Part shown: one piece after another, positions 12,016-21,900 of the stretch
Position numbering within the stretch: the stretch's first letter is position 1
How the letters are laid out: each line of letters starts with the position of its first letter
Assembly: GCF_028826155.1 (NCBI RefSeq)
Contig: NZ_JAQGPN010000001.1
Location: 3,725,501 to 3,789,500, forward strand
Length of the DNA stretch: 64,000 nucleotides
Direction of reading: 5' to 3'
Origin: Mesorhizobium shangrilense
GTDB taxonomy: Bacteria > Pseudomonadota > Alphaproteobacteria > Rhizobiales > Rhizobiaceae
The notes under the pieces: model-generated
The model's input: only the letters and a program-made list of their open reading frames with translations
The model's database searches: none
What the model was told of the DNA's origin: nothing
Translations under genes and position numbers: made by a program

Positions 12016-13215
12016 TCATCCGGCAGAGGGGCCAAAACACCGGCCCACGTCAATTTGCCGCCTATGCGGCCTCGTCGCCCGGCGGGCGAGAATCTTGCCC
12101 AACGCCGTCCTGAACAGGTCGAGCTCGGCGTCGGTCGTGGAAGGCCCGATCGACACGCGCAATGCGCCATCCCGGTCTCCAAGACCCATGGCCTTCAGCA
12201 CATGGCTGGCTCCTACCTTGCCCGAGGAGCAGGCCGAACCCGCAGAGAGGGCAACACCGGCGAGGTCGAAGGCGATCTGCGCGGTCTCGGCCTTCATGCC
12301 AGGAACCGCGAAGAAGGTAGTATTCGGCAGGCGCTCCGCGCCGACGCCGAAGATCTCGACCGCGGGCTCGGCGTCGCGAATCGAACGCTCCAGCGCGTCG
12401 CGACGCGTCCGCAGCTCGTCCATGCGCGCAAGCTCGGACAGAGCCTCGCGCGCCGCAGCACCGAAACCGGCGATCCCCGGAAGATTCTCCGTGCCGGCGC
12501 GATGGCCCTTCTCCTGCCCGCCACCGACGACGAGCGCTGCTGGCATCATCAGATCCGAGGACGCCACGATGGCGCCGACGCCCTTCGGGCCACCAATCTT
12601 GTGCGACGACAGGATGAGATAGTCGCCGCAACCGCTTGACATATCGAGCGCGATCCGTCCCGCCGCCTGGACCGCGTCGAGCACCAGCACCGCACCGGCC
12701 GCCTTGACGATCGCGGCAATCCGCTCGACCGGCTGGACAACCCCCGTCTCGTTGTTTGCGAGGTGAATGGCGACAAGCGGAAGTCCCTCGGCCTTGTCGT
12801 GGGCAGCGAGCGCGCCCTCCAGTTCCACGAGATCGACGGCGCCGTCTTGCTGGACCCCGATCCTGGTAACGTTCTCCGGCGCAAACCTGCCGCCTGTCAG
12901 AATGCATGGGTGGTCGGACGCGCAGACATAGAGCCGCGACATGCGCACCTGACCGCGGCCCATACGCCAGTCTGGCGTCAGCAGCGTGGTCGCCGCTTCG
13001 GTGGCGCCAGACGTGAAGACCACATGCTCGGGCTTGCCGCCGACCAGCGCGGCGACGCCGCGCCGGGCCTGCTCGACGATCCTTCGCGCCTCCCTGCCCT
13101 CGGCATGAACCGAAGACGGATTGGAAGCGGCAAGCGCATCGATCACTGCAGCGCGCGCACAATCACGCAGAGGCGCGCTCGCATTGTGATCCAGATATGC
13201 CCTCGTCGCAGCCAT
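12016..13215 (-). CDS. Cysteine desulfurase, NifS/IscS type
   Basis: First gene of the suf operon and a second cysteine desulfurase, distinct from the SufS encoded downstream. It has the group I (IscS/NifS) layout: YLDHNASAP at the N-terminus, the PLP-lysine segment ILSSHKIGGPKGVG, RAGTENLPGI, and the mobile catalytic loop LSAGSACSSGKVGAS carrying the reactive cysteine. Length is 399 aa. The C-terminus is extended by a basic tail (RRATRPHRRQ). The ATG at 13215 has only a weak ribosome site. Rhizobial suf operons commonly begin with such a gene. Confidence 0.93.
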   Translation of the reverse strand: MAATRAYLDHNASAPLRDCARAAVIDALAASNPSSVHAEGREARRIVEQARRGVAALVGGKPEHVVFTSGATEAATTLLTPDWRMGRGQVRMSRLYVCASDHPCILTGGRFAPENVTRIGVQQDGAVDLVELEGALAAHDKAEGLPLVAIHLANNETGVVQPVERIAAIVKAAGAVLVLDAVQAAGRIALDMSSGCGDYLILSSHKIGGPKGVGAIVASSDLMMPAALVVGGGQEKGHRAGTENLPGIAGFGAAAREALSELARMDELRTRRDALERSIRDAEPAVEIFGVGAERLPNTTFFAVPGMKAETAQIAFDLAGVALSAGSACSSGKVGASHVLKAMGLGDRDGALRVSIGPSTTDAELDLFRTALGKILARRATRPHRRQIDVGRCFGPSAG

Positions 13216-13241
13216 TCGACGCCGATATGTCCCTTCGCAGC

Positions 13242-13258
13242 GTCCGGACTATCCGGAC
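13242..13258. promoter_or_regulatory. Perfect inverted repeat in the suf leader
   Basis: GTCCGGACTATCCGGAC is a perfect 7-bp inverted repeat with a 3-nt centre, 27-43 bp upstream of the first suf start codon. It may be an operator or a small hairpin in the leader. The spacing is compatible with repressor action near or after the transcription start. No known regulator is assigned. Confidence 0.45.
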
Positions 13259-13333
13259 AGCGTTATTTCCTTGAAAATGCAAGGCGAGGCGTCCTATCTA
13301 CCGGCCTTGCGAACAAGCGGCCATCGCCGCCAG

Positions 13334-13350
13334 TTTTGAACCATTCTAAA
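13334..13350 (-). promoter_or_regulatory. Candidate Irr (ICE) iron-control box for the suf operon
   Basis: TTTTGAACCATTCTAAA matches the rhizobial ICE/Irr-box pattern (TTTAGAA, three bases, TTCTAAA) at all but one position. It lies about 120-135 bp upstream of the first suf gene. Irr control of suf operons in Rhizobiales is established; the site here is inferred from the motif alone. The divergent hydrolase gene starts about 90 bp away on the other side and could also be affected. Confidence 0.5.
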
Positions 13351-13442
13351 CTAGCTTCTAAGGAGGCGCTGGCTCTGCGTCAAGGCCGCAATGGCCGAGC
13401 AGGCGGCTTCGCTTCCTCAACGTTGCTGTGCACGGAGTACCC

Positions 13443-14117
13443 ATGCCCGAGGTCATTTTCAACGGTCCGGCCGGACGTCTTGAAGGCCGCTATCAGCCTT
13501 CGAAGGAAAAGAACGCGCCGATCGCCATCGTCCTCCATCCCCACCCGCAGTTCGGCGGGACGATGAACAACAAGATCGTGTACGACCTGTTTTACATGTT
13601 CCAGAAGCGCAATTTCACGACGCTGCGCTTCAATTTCCGCGGCATCGGCCGCAGCCAGGGCGAATTCGACCACGGCACGGGCGAATTGTCGGACGCGGCC
13701 GCCGCGCTCGACTGGGTGCAGTCGCTGCATCCCGATTCGAAGAGCTGTTGGGTCGCCGGCTATTCCTTCGGCGCCTGGATCGGCATGCAGTTGCTCATGC
13801 GCCGGCCGGAGATCGAGGGCTTCATCTCGATTGCGCCGCAGCCGAACATCTACGACTTCTCGTTCCTGGCACCCTGCCCTTCCTCGGGCCTCATCATCCA
13901 CGGCGAGGCCGACAAGGTGGCGCCGCCGAAGGACGTGCAGGGGCTTGTCGACAAGCTGCACACCCAGAAGGGCATCACCATCACGCAGAAGACGCTGGCG
14001 GGGGCGAACCACTTCTTCGCCAATGACGCGCCGCTGCTGCTCGAGGAATGCGCTGACTATCTGGACCGTCGCCTCGCCGGCGAACTCGCCGACCCGAGGA
14101 CGAAGCGGCTGCGCTGA
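13443..14117 (+). CDS. Alpha/beta hydrolase
   Basis: A 224-aa cytosolic alpha/beta-hydrolase of the small dienelactone-hydrolase/YqiA-like type. Near the N-terminus is LHPHPQFGGTMNN (oxyanion region), then RFNFRGIGRSQG, the nucleophile elbow GYSFGAW with serine, an acid in HGEADKVAPP and a histidine in GANHFF. The substrate is unknown. The frame is open five codons upstream to 13428, but MPEVIF at 13443 is the likely start. It is divergent from the suf operon, and this arrangement recurs in rhizobia. Confidence 0.9.
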   Translation: MPEVIFNGPAGRLEGRYQPSKEKNAPIAIVLHPHPQFGGTMNNKIVYDLFYMFQKRNFTTLRFNFRGIGRSQGEFDHGTGELSDAAAALDWVQSLHPDSKSCWVAGYSFGAWIGMQLLMRRPEIEGFISIAPQPNIYDFSFLAPCPSSGLIIHGEADKVAPPKDVQGLVDKLHTQKGITITQKTLAGANHFFANDAPLLLEECADYLDRRLAGELADPRTKRLR

Positions 14118-14145
14118 GCCTGCGCGCGCCAGTTCGGAATGACGA

Positions 14146-14175
14146 AGGCCCGGGATCGCTCGATCCCGGGCCTTC
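14146..14175. terminator. Bidirectional hairpin between convergent genes
   Basis: A perfect palindrome of 14 bp per arm (AAGGCCCGGGATCG and its complement around a 2-nt centre) lies between the stop codons of the hydrolase and the phytase-like gene. Its position suggests a shared transcription terminator. The flanking T-tracts are short, so rho-independent strength is uncertain. Confidence 0.6.
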
Positions 14176-14193
14176 CGCTTTCTGGGCCTGAAC

Positions 14194-15552
14194 CTATTTT
14201 GCGGCCAGGAATTCGCCGACCTCGAGCAGGACGAATTCGTTGTCGTCGGCCTTGTCGAGCGCACGGCCAGCTGAGAACGGCAGGTTGTTGTCGTCGCCCA
14301 CAACGATGTGCGTGGCATCGACCAGGTCGACGTTCTCGATCGTGTTGAACGGCATGTCGTAGAAGCCGTCGCCGCCGCCCTGGCGCTTCCTGTTGTCCGG
14401 GTCTTCGATCTTCATCAGGTCGATGTAGCCGATCTTGCGAACCGCTCCGCCGAGATTGGCGTCGTTCATCTCGATCTTGTAGATGCGCTTGAAGAGCGCC
14501 GGCGTCGCAAAACAATCCGTGGCCGGGTTCTTGGGATCGGCGCAGGCCTTGTCGGGCGACCCTGCGCCCTGGTCGCGCTCGATGACAAGCGCGGTGGTTT
14601 CGTCGATCATGTTGAAGTCGCCGATCGCGTCGCCGCCGGCGGTGAGTGGATACATCCAGCTGCGCCCGGTCCACTGCTTGCTCGCCGCATCGAATTCGAT
14701 GACGCGCAGCGCCTGGCTGCCTTCCGCCTGCTCCATCGAACCGTCTTCCTTGAAGAGCGCGCCCTCGAGCAGGCCGTAGAGCTTCGTACCGTCGGGCGAC
14801 TGCGCCAGCCCCTCGAAGCCGCCCGAGCGCTTGATGTTGAAGGCCGGCATCGGCAGCGTCGGGTTGGCCTGCACCGTCAGCGTCGGATGATCGGGGGACT
14901 TCACGGGCTTGCCCTCGACGAGGGTGTCCACCACGTCGGTGAGTCTGCCCTCAGTGTCGAACTTCAGCAGATAGGGTCCGAACTCGTCGCCGATCCAAAA
15001 TCCGTCCGCCACCGGCTGGATCGCCTCGATGTCGAAATCGGCCCCGGTGAGGAAGCGGGTATCGCTGCCCTCGAGCACGATCGGGAAAGGCGCTTTCCGG
15101 TCGGGATCGGTGAGGAAAATGGTCTGCAGCCGGTCCACCGTGCCGGTGTCCCAGTCGAACTTGACCTGGTGCAGCATCAGCGCGGCGTCGCTGGAGTTCA
15201 TCTTGTTGCCGAAGCCGTTGTCGGACAGCGTCCAGAAGGTGCCGTCGCCGGCGTTCCTGATGCCCGAGAAGCCCTGGACCGGCTGGCCGTCGAAGGGCAG
15301 CGACAGGCCGGTCGGGCGCACGCCGTCCTTGCCCGGAACGGTGCCGAGCCCGGCGGCGCGCTTGCGGTCCGGCGTGGAGAACTTTCCGGCAGTCTGCAGG
15401 TGCTCCGGCGCGTTCTCGGGGGCCTTGATGATGGTGTTGGCCGGAAGGATGGCGTGGCCGACCAGCTTCGCCGCGAACTGCGTCTCCTCGGCCTTGGCGG
15501 AGGCCGCGAGCGCCAGCAGGGCTGCGCCGGCGAGGAGGATGGATCGTTTCAT
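14194..15552 (-). CDS. Secreted phytase-like esterase
   Basis: Member of the esterase-like activity of phytase family. A clear Sec signal peptide opens the 452-aa protein (MKRSILLAGAALLALAASAKAEE, with cleavage expected after AKA), so it is periplasmic or exported. The body has beta-propeller-like stretches including FSGIRNAGDGTFWTLSDNG, AIQPVADGFWIGDEFGP and GGFEGLAQSPDGTKLY. Phytate hydrolysis has not been shown for most relatives, so a general phosphoesterase role is as likely. It is a single gene, convergent with the hydrolase. Confidence 0.88.
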   Translation of the reverse strand: MKRSILLAGAALLALAASAKAEETQFAAKLVGHAILPANTIIKAPENAPEHLQTAGKFSTPDRKRAAGLGTVPGKDGVRPTGLSLPFDGQPVQGFSGIRNAGDGTFWTLSDNGFGNKMNSSDAALMLHQVKFDWDTGTVDRLQTIFLTDPDRKAPFPIVLEGSDTRFLTGADFDIEAIQPVADGFWIGDEFGPYLLKFDTEGRLTDVVDTLVEGKPVKSPDHPTLTVQANPTLPMPAFNIKRSGGFEGLAQSPDGTKLYGLLEGALFKEDGSMEQAEGSQALRVIEFDAASKQWTGRSWMYPLTAGGDAIGDFNMIDETTALVIERDQGAGSPDKACADPKNPATDCFATPALFKRIYKIEMNDANLGGAVRKIGYIDLMKIEDPDNRKRQGGGDGFYDMPFNTIENVDLVDATHIVVGDDNNLPFSAGRALDKADDNEFVLLEVGEFLAAK

Positions 15553-15847
15553 GTCGGGACTCGCTTGTTTGAGTGAAGCGCCCTCCAGCTAGGTCCGCGC
15601 CGTGACCGCGCGTTAAAGCTTCCGTGACGTTTCGATGAACAAGCCGAACTCCTGCAAGCAGCCCATCACAAAACGTCCAAAAGCAAGCAGATGGGAGGTC
15701 GGGCAGAGTCTCCGACGGCAGAGCCGCTTGGGTGCACCAAGATGTTGTGCAGTCTCATCACTGATCACCAACATTGCTCGACAGCATGCTTGACGAGTGG
15801 CACGCTTTGAACTGCAAGCGAATCAGTGCCTGAGACAGGGGATCAAG

Positions 15848-16264
15848 ATGAGCACGTTCGAAGTCTACAAGGACAAGAAGGGTGAAACCCGCTTTCGCTA
15901 CCGGGCGGCAAATGGGGAGATCGTATTCAGCTCGGAAGGCTACAAGGCGAAGGCGTCGGCACTGAAGTCGATCGAGTCGCTGAAGAAGAACGTCGCGGCG
16001 GCTGCCGTGGAGGATATGACTGCGGTCGCCAAGAAGCCTGCACCAAAGGCGGCGGCGAAGCCGGCCGCAAAGGCTGCAGCGAAACCGGCCGCCAAGGCGC
16101 CGGCCAAGGCAGCCAACGGAAAGGCGCCTGCAAAGGCGAACGGAAAGGCACCGGCCAAGGCTGCGGCAAAGCCCGCTGCGAAGGCGGCCAAGGCGCCTGC
16201 TGCCGCGAAGGCTGCGCCCAAGGCGAAAGCCGCCGCCAAGCCGAAGACGCCGGCCAAGGTCTGA
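15848..16264 (+). CDS. DUF1508 (YegP-like) protein with histone-H1-like tail
   Basis: A 138-aa protein of two parts. Residues 1-50 form a DUF1508 domain (MSTFEVYKDKKGETRFRYRA, then NGEIVFSSEGYKAKASALKS), a small beta-rich fold of unknown role. Residues from about 60 to the end consist of Ala/Lys/Pro repeats (KAAAKPAAK, KAPAKANGK) like eukaryotic histone H1 tails and bacterial AlgP/HctB-type nucleoid proteins. The positive charge suggests binding to DNA or another polyanion. The start at 15848 is preceded by AGGGGATC. About 295 bp upstream contain no gene and must hold its promoter and that of the divergent phytase-like gene. Confidence 0.85.
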   Translation: MSTFEVYKDKKGETRFRYRAANGEIVFSSEGYKAKASALKSIESLKKNVAAAAVEDMTAVAKKPAPKAAAKPAAKAAAKPAAKAPAKAANGKAPAKANGKAPAKAAAKPAAKAAKAPAAAKAAPKAKAAAKPKTPAKV

Positions 16265-16288
16265 TCGGTCAGCGCGGGGTCGTCACTC

Positions 16289-16314
16289 CTCGCCCGCCAT
16301 TACGGACGGGCGAG
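16289..16314. terminator. Hairpin between convergent genes
   Basis: CTCGCCCG and CGGGCGAG form an 8-bp stem around a 10-nt loop, between the DUF1508 gene and anmK and overlapping the anmK stop codon. It probably ends transcription from one or both sides. No long T-tract is present. Confidence 0.45.
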
Positions 16315-17430
16315 AGTTCCCCCCGTCACGGCCCGGCTGCAGCCCGTCGTCGTTGGAAATGTGAGAGGCAAGCCGCGCAATGAGCGTACCGCGAGGTGCG
16401 CCCATGCCTCTGCTTCCGTAAAATCGCCGTTCAATTCCACGTCCTCGGCAATGACGACGTCTGCGCCATGCTCGGCCGCACCGGCGCGGAGATCGCCGAC
16501 GATGTGGGGATTGCGGCGGCCGCCGCCGCAGACGATCCAGAGTTTCGGCGGCTCGGGCAGATGGCGGACCGACTTGAGGATGGCCTCGGCCGCGACGGCG
16601 GCGAGCGTGCGTGCGCCGTCGGCCAGTTCCAGCCCGGCAGCTTCGGAGAGCGTGAAATCGTTCCGGTCCAGTGACTTGGGAGCCTTCCTTTCGAAGAAGG
16701 GATGGGCGAGGTAGCGCTCGACCACGGCGCGCACGACACCGCCCTCACTCGCGATGGCGCCGCCGGCGTCGAAGGGCACGCCGCCTTCACGCGACACCCA
16801 TTGATCGATGAGCGTATTGCCGGGGCCTGTGTCGAAGGCGACCGGATCGCCGTCGCGCGGGACGTAGGTGATGTTGGATATGCCGCCGACATTGACGAAG
16901 CAGGCCGGGAACCTCTCGCCGAGCATCTGCGCCCGCGAACGCGCCAGCGCGGCGTGATAGGCCGGCACGAGCGGCGCGCCCTGCCCGCCATGCACCATGT
17001 CGTTGGCGCGCATGTCATAGACCACGGGAATTGCGGTCCGTTCGGCGAGCCTGCCGCCGTCACCCAGTTGTACCGTCAGCGCCTGCTGCGGCCTGTGCAG
17101 GACGGTCTGACCGTGAAATCCGATCACATCGACCGCTTCGCGGCCGATTCCCTGCCGGCGGAGAAAATCCTCCACCGCCTCGGCATGGCGGTCCGTGATC
17201 TCACGCTCGATTTCCGCCAGTTCGCCCGGCCGCTGCTCGCGGCTCGCGATGGCCTTGGCGGTTTCAAGCGCGCCTTCGAGGCGTCGCCGGAAGGCAGCAT
17301 CATAAGGAACGAAAAGATTGCCCCCGAACTCCATCCGGGAGACGCCGTCGGTCGCGAGCATAGCGAGGTCGATGCCGTCCATCGACGTTCCGCTCATCAG
17401 GCCGATCGCTGTTGTCAGTTCGTGGGGCAT
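16300..17430 (-). CDS. anmK: Anhydro-N-acetylmuramic acid kinase
   Basis: Phosphorylates and opens 1,6-anhydro-MurNAc released in peptidoglycan recycling, giving MurNAc-6-phosphate. The sugar-kinase ATP motif [14 protein letters not shown] begins at residue 10. Conserved segments include [10 protein letters not shown], a DTGPGN motif followed by DQWVS, and [13 protein letters not shown]. Length 376 aa is typical. It is divergent from tyrS with a 101-bp gap; pairing of anmK with tyrS is common in proteobacteria. Confidence 0.96.
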   Translation of the reverse strand: MPHELTTAIGLMSGTSMDGIDLAMLATDGVSRMEFGGNLFVPYDAAFRRRLEGALETAKAIASREQRPGELAEIEREITDRHAEAVEDFLRRQGIGREAVDVIGFHGQTVLHRPQQALTVQLGDGGRLAERTAIPVVYDMRANDMVHGGQGAPLVPAYHAALARSRAQMLGERFPACFVNVGGISNITYVPRDGDPVAFDTGPGNTLIDQWVSREGGVPFDAGGAIASEGGVVRAVVERYLAHPFFERKAPKSLDRNDFTLSEAAGLELADGARTLAAVAAEAILKSVRHLPEPPKLWIVCGGGRRNPHIVGDLRAGAAEHGADVVIAEDVELNGDFTEAEAWAHLAVRSLRGLPLTFPTTTGCSRAVTGGTLARP

Positions 17431-17531
17431 GGCTTTGTCGAGACCGTCCTTGTGATTCCCGGGTTCCAGATGCTAAAGCCGCGCATCCTCCAACGCCAAC
17501 ATCACGGTTTACCACCGCCAAGAGAGTTCGC

Positions 17532-18785
17532 ATGTCCGGTTTCAAGTCCGACTTCCTTCGCGTCATGTCCGAGCGCGGTTTCATCCATCAGGTTTCGGAT
17601 GAGACGGGTCTCGACGAGTTGTTCCGCAAGGAGATCGTGAGCGCGTATATCGGCTTCGACCCCACGGCGCCGAGCCTGCACGCCGGCGGCCTCATCCAGA
17701 TCATGATGCTGCACTGGCTGCAGCAGACCGGGCATCGCCCGGTCGCGCTGATGGGCGGCGGCACCGGCATGGTAGGCGACCCGTCCTTCAAGGACGAGGC
17801 GCGCAAGCTGATGACGCCGGACACGATCCAGTCGAACATCGCCGGCATCAAGCAGGTGTTTTCCAACTACCTCAATTTCGGCGACGGGCCGCGCGACGCG
17901 CTGATGGTGAACAATGCCGACTGGTTGCTGGCGTTGAACTATCTCGAATTCCTGCGCGACGTCGGACAGCATTTCTCGGTCAACCGCATGCTGTCGTTCG
18001 ATTCGGTGAAGATGCGGCTCGAGCGCGAGCAGTCGCTGTCCTTCCTCGAATTCAACTACATGATCCTGCAGGCCTACGACTTCGTCGAGCTCAACAAGCG
18101 CTACGGCGTGCTGCTGCAGATGGGCGGCTCCGACCAGTGGGGCAACATCATCAACGGCGTCGACCTCGGCCACCGCATGCTCGGCCGTCAATTCTACGCG
18201 ATGACCACGCCGCTGCTCACCACCGCCTCGGGCGCCAAGATGGGCAAGTCGCTCTCAGGCGCGGTGTGGCTCAACGCCGACATGCTGAGCCCCTACGATT
18301 TCTGGCAGTACTGGCGCAACACGGAAGACGCCGACGTCGGCCGCTTCCTGAAGCTCTACACCACCCTGCCGCTGGACGAGGTCGCCCGGCTTGCCGCCCT
18401 TGGCGGCGCCGAGATCAACGACGCCAAGAAAGTGCTGGCGACAGAAGTGACGGCCATGTTGCATGGCCGCGCCGCCGCCGAGCAGGCCGCCGAGACCGCC
18501 CGCAAGACATTTGAGGAAGGCGCGCTGGCCGACACTCTCCCGACGGTCGAAGTCCCACGTTCCACGTTGGAGGCCGGCATCGGCATTCTGTCGCTGTTCG
18601 TGACGGCCGGGCTTGCCGCCTCCAACGGAGAAGCGCGCCGCCACGTGCAGGGCGGCGCCGTGCGGGTGAATGACCAGTCGGTCAGCGACGAGCGCCGCGT
18701 CGTGAACGCCGATGACGTCGCAGATGGCGGCGTCGTCAAGCTGTCTCTCGGCAAAAAGAAGCACGTGCTGGTGCGCCCGGTATAA
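17532..18785 (+). CDS. tyrS: Tyrosyl-tRNA synthetase
   Basis: Class Ic aminoacyl-tRNA synthetase charging tRNA-Tyr. The HIGH-equivalent segment is [11 protein letters not shown], the tyrosine pocket includes ILQAYDF and [11 protein letters not shown], and the KMSKS-equivalent is AKMGKSLSG. The C-terminal S4-type RNA-binding domain is visible ([15 protein letters not shown]). Length is 417 aa from the ATG at 17532; the frame is open 40 codons upstream into the anmK region, but those residues are not part of the family. Confidence 0.97.
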   Translation: MSGFKSDFLRVMSERGFIHQVSDETGLDELFRKEIVSAYIGFDPTAPSLHAGGLIQIMMLHWLQQTGHRPVALMGGGTGMVGDPSFKDEARKLMTPDTIQSNIAGIKQVFSNYLNFGDGPRDALMVNNADWLLALNYLEFLRDVGQHFSVNRMLSFDSVKMRLEREQSLSFLEFNYMILQAYDFVELNKRYGVLLQMGGSDQWGNIINGVDLGHRMLGRQFYAMTTPLLTTASGAKMGKSLSGAVWLNADMLSPYDFWQYWRNTEDADVGRFLKLYTTLPLDEVARLAALGGAEINDAKKVLATEVTAMLHGRAAAEQAAETARKTFEEGALADTLPTVEVPRSTLEAGIGILSLFVTAGLAASNGEARRHVQGGAVRVNDQSVSDERRVVNADDVADGGVVKLSLGKKKHVLVRPV

Positions 18786-18830
18786 AAGCCCGCCGCCTTC
18801 GGATCGGATCGAAACGGGCTCCGTCTCCTT

Positions 18831-18849
18831 GTCGGGGCCCGACTTTTTT
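18831..18849 (+). terminator. Rho-independent terminator of tyrS
   Basis: GTCGG-GGC-CCGAC, possibly extended by one pair, is followed directly by six T residues, 46 bp after the tyrS stop codon. The form and orientation fit an intrinsic terminator for tyrS. Confidence 0.7.
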
Positions 18850-18922
18850 CTCCCCCCAACGACCAGCCTTCAGGCGGACGGGCAACGCGTTCCTCCCGGC
18901 TCAAAGGCTTGATTGTCCCAGC

Positions 18923-21900
18923 CTACTGGAACTCGAAGATCTGCCTGAAAATGCCGGGCGCGATGACCGACAGCGGGTTGATCTGGAGCTGCGGCTTGCT
19001 CGCCTTGCCCGCGAGCTTGAAGGTGACGCCGATCAGCCCGCGATCGCGGCCGTTGCCGAGCAGCACCCCGATAATGGGCAGTTCGCCGAACAGCCGGTTG
19101 AGCCCGTAGGCCGGCATGAAGGTGCCGGTCATATCGATGTTGCCACGCTGGTCGTAGAGGGTGCCCTGGAAAGTGGCGCCGATCATCGGCCCGCGCAACA
19201 CGCCGCCGTCGAGCTTGAGGTAGCCGTCGCCCTTCTCCACGGCCGCAAAGCCGCGCTGGAACTGCACACGCGCGGTGTCGATGTCGCGGCGGACGGCCTG
19301 GTTGAGGCTGCGATCGCTGCCGTCCGGCTTGGTCGAGACGATGGAGCCCAGCCGTTCCTCGTTGACGATGTCGAACTTGGTCGCATTGACCTGGCCGCGC
19401 ATGGAGCCGCTGTTCTGGCCGCGCAGGACCAGATCGACCTCGCCGCCCTGCATATGCTCGTAGATGTCGAGGAAACGCACGAAAGAGCCAGCGTCAGCGG
19501 ATTGAACCCGCATCACCTGGCGGCCATCCTCGACGCCACTCTTGACGCTGACCGCGCCGCCGCCGCGGGTAGCCGCCGACAGCGAATAGATGGCATCACC
19601 GCCCTGAGCACCGCGGTAGGTGAGCTGCACATTTGAAAGGGTTTCGCCATGAAACCCGGCCAGGCGGTCGATCGCGGCCTTGACGGAAACGGTCGGCCCC
19701 TTCTCCGTACCCTTCTGGCCCGCGCCGGCATCGCCGAGCACCAGCTTGATGAGGGAGCGCCCGTCGAAGCTCTCGCCTTTCACCGTTACGGCATAGCCTT
19801 TGCCCTGCCGGGAGACATCGACGCGGGCGGAATCGCCCCGGTTGAGCCGCACCTTGTCGAACTGGGCCGACGCAAGCGCCCCTTCCGCCAGCTTGACCTC
19901 GCCTCCAATGGCGAACGTCTCGCCGGAGAGTTCGAACTTCGAGAGGGTCGCCTTGCCGCCGTCCGCCGCCATGTTGAAGGAGACGTTGGCGGGCACGCCG
20001 GCGCCCTTGCTCCAGCCGACCCAAGGGATGTTGAGCTTGGCCTTGGTGAGGTCCGCCTTCGTTGATTGGGGCTTGTCAGGCGCGGAGGCGTCCACCTTGA
20101 TGACCATCGTGCCGGACACCAGACCGTCCAGGCCGGGCGCGATCTTGTTGCGATTCTCGTCGTTTACGGTGAGCGAGATTTCGCGGCGACGTGAAGTCGG
20201 ATCCGGGCCGAGCGGCTCGACAAGAGACAATTCGGCCGGCACCCCGTTCAGCCTGCCGTCCAGTTCGACAACAGCCTTGCCGGGATCCACGACGATCGTT
20301 CCGTCCGCGTTGGTCAGCTTCTGGCCTTCGAGCGGCTTTGCGAGCGCCAGCTGCGAAACCTTGAGGTCGACCTTCCACTTCAGCGACTTGAGGTCCGTGC
20401 TTTTCTGAAGCGGAAGCTGCGTCTTCACGTGTCCGGTAACAGTGCCGCTGAAATCTGCCGGCGCCATGCCGAGACGCCGCATCGCGTCGATGGGATCGAG
20501 CGACCCCAGTTCGGCAACCGCCGCGGCGTCGCCCTTGATGTCGAGAGCCAGATCGCCGACCACCGGCTGGATGTGGGCATTCCGGAAAGTGAGCACGCCG
20601 TTCGACAGGTCAACCTGCTTCCCGCTCGGCAGGAAGGCAACACCGGACGACAGCGAGATGTCGACGTCATTGCCGCGGAACTCGATTACGCCGCCGGCGT
20701 CGCGAATGGGGGGAAGCTCCCCGGTCGTGTCGAAGCGCGAGTCGGCCACCACGAAGCGGCCGGAGATTTCGTCGCCGTTCAGCGGAACGCCGTCGCCGAT
20801 CCGCCCCGGGGGGACCCTGTAACGGACCTGGCTCTCCATCATCCTGCCGCCAAAAAGGTTGGCGAGCGCCCATTGGCGAGCCTTGCCGGCTGCAAGCCAT
20901 GGCCAGAACTGCTTGACGTGCGCAACCGGCATTTCGGACGCCGACACCGCCAGGGCGAGGCCCGGGGTCTTGCCACGAACGAATTCGACCGAAGCAACCC
21001 CGGCCAACTCCCCCTCGCCCGTGCGAACGGCAAGTTCGTCGGCGCTCAGGAGCATGGTCGCTTCGTCGAAGTGGCCGGCCATCCGGGCGAAGAACTCGAT
21101 CGGCGCCTCGGGAGAATCGATCGGCGAGAGCAGCGCGCGATCGGTCACGAACTCGTATCGATAGACGGGTCCCTGCGAGGAGCCGGCCTCGCGCGGCTTC
21201 GGCCCTACCGCGCCCGTCGCTTCGATGCGCGACCTGCCGGTCGAAATCAGCAGCTTGTCGATCTCGATCTTGTTCGCCCCCACCTCGAGCGTCGCGTCGA
21301 TGTCGGCATCGGCCGGCACCACCCCGCGCTTACCCATGTCGATGATGGAGTTGTCGAGATGGACTTCGAGCGCGAGGCGAGAAGGGTTGCCGGCCACGCC
21401 TTCCGAGCCGGTGATCTTCACCTCGGCGGCCCCGAGTCGGCTCTTGCTGCCGTCGGGCGACAGCATGCCGGATGCGTCGAGGACCAGCGGTTCTGCCGGG
21501 GCGACCGCAAGGTTCAGCTCGACACTGGAGATGCGCCGGTCGCCGCCCTCGTGCGCGGCCGTTCCGGTGAGAGACATTGCGCGTCCGTCGAGCGAGCCCG
21601 TGGCCGACAGCGTAAGGATGCCGCGCCCGTCGTCGGCCAGCGACGCCTCCGTGATGACGAGACTGCGGATGCGGCCGGTATCGGCAAGCACGAGTTCCGT
21701 ATTCGCAAGGTCGATGCGGCGCGTACCGCCGCGCTCCAGCGTGTCGAGCGCGTGATGAAGGACCCGGAAAAGAGCCTCCCCGGCGAGGTCGGGGTCGATC
21801 AGCCCATCCTCGTTGCGGATACTGCCAGTCCAGTCGCCGGTCCGTCCGAACAACAGCGCCGGCACCGAGATGCGCGCGTCCGATATCTTGGCGCTGCCGA

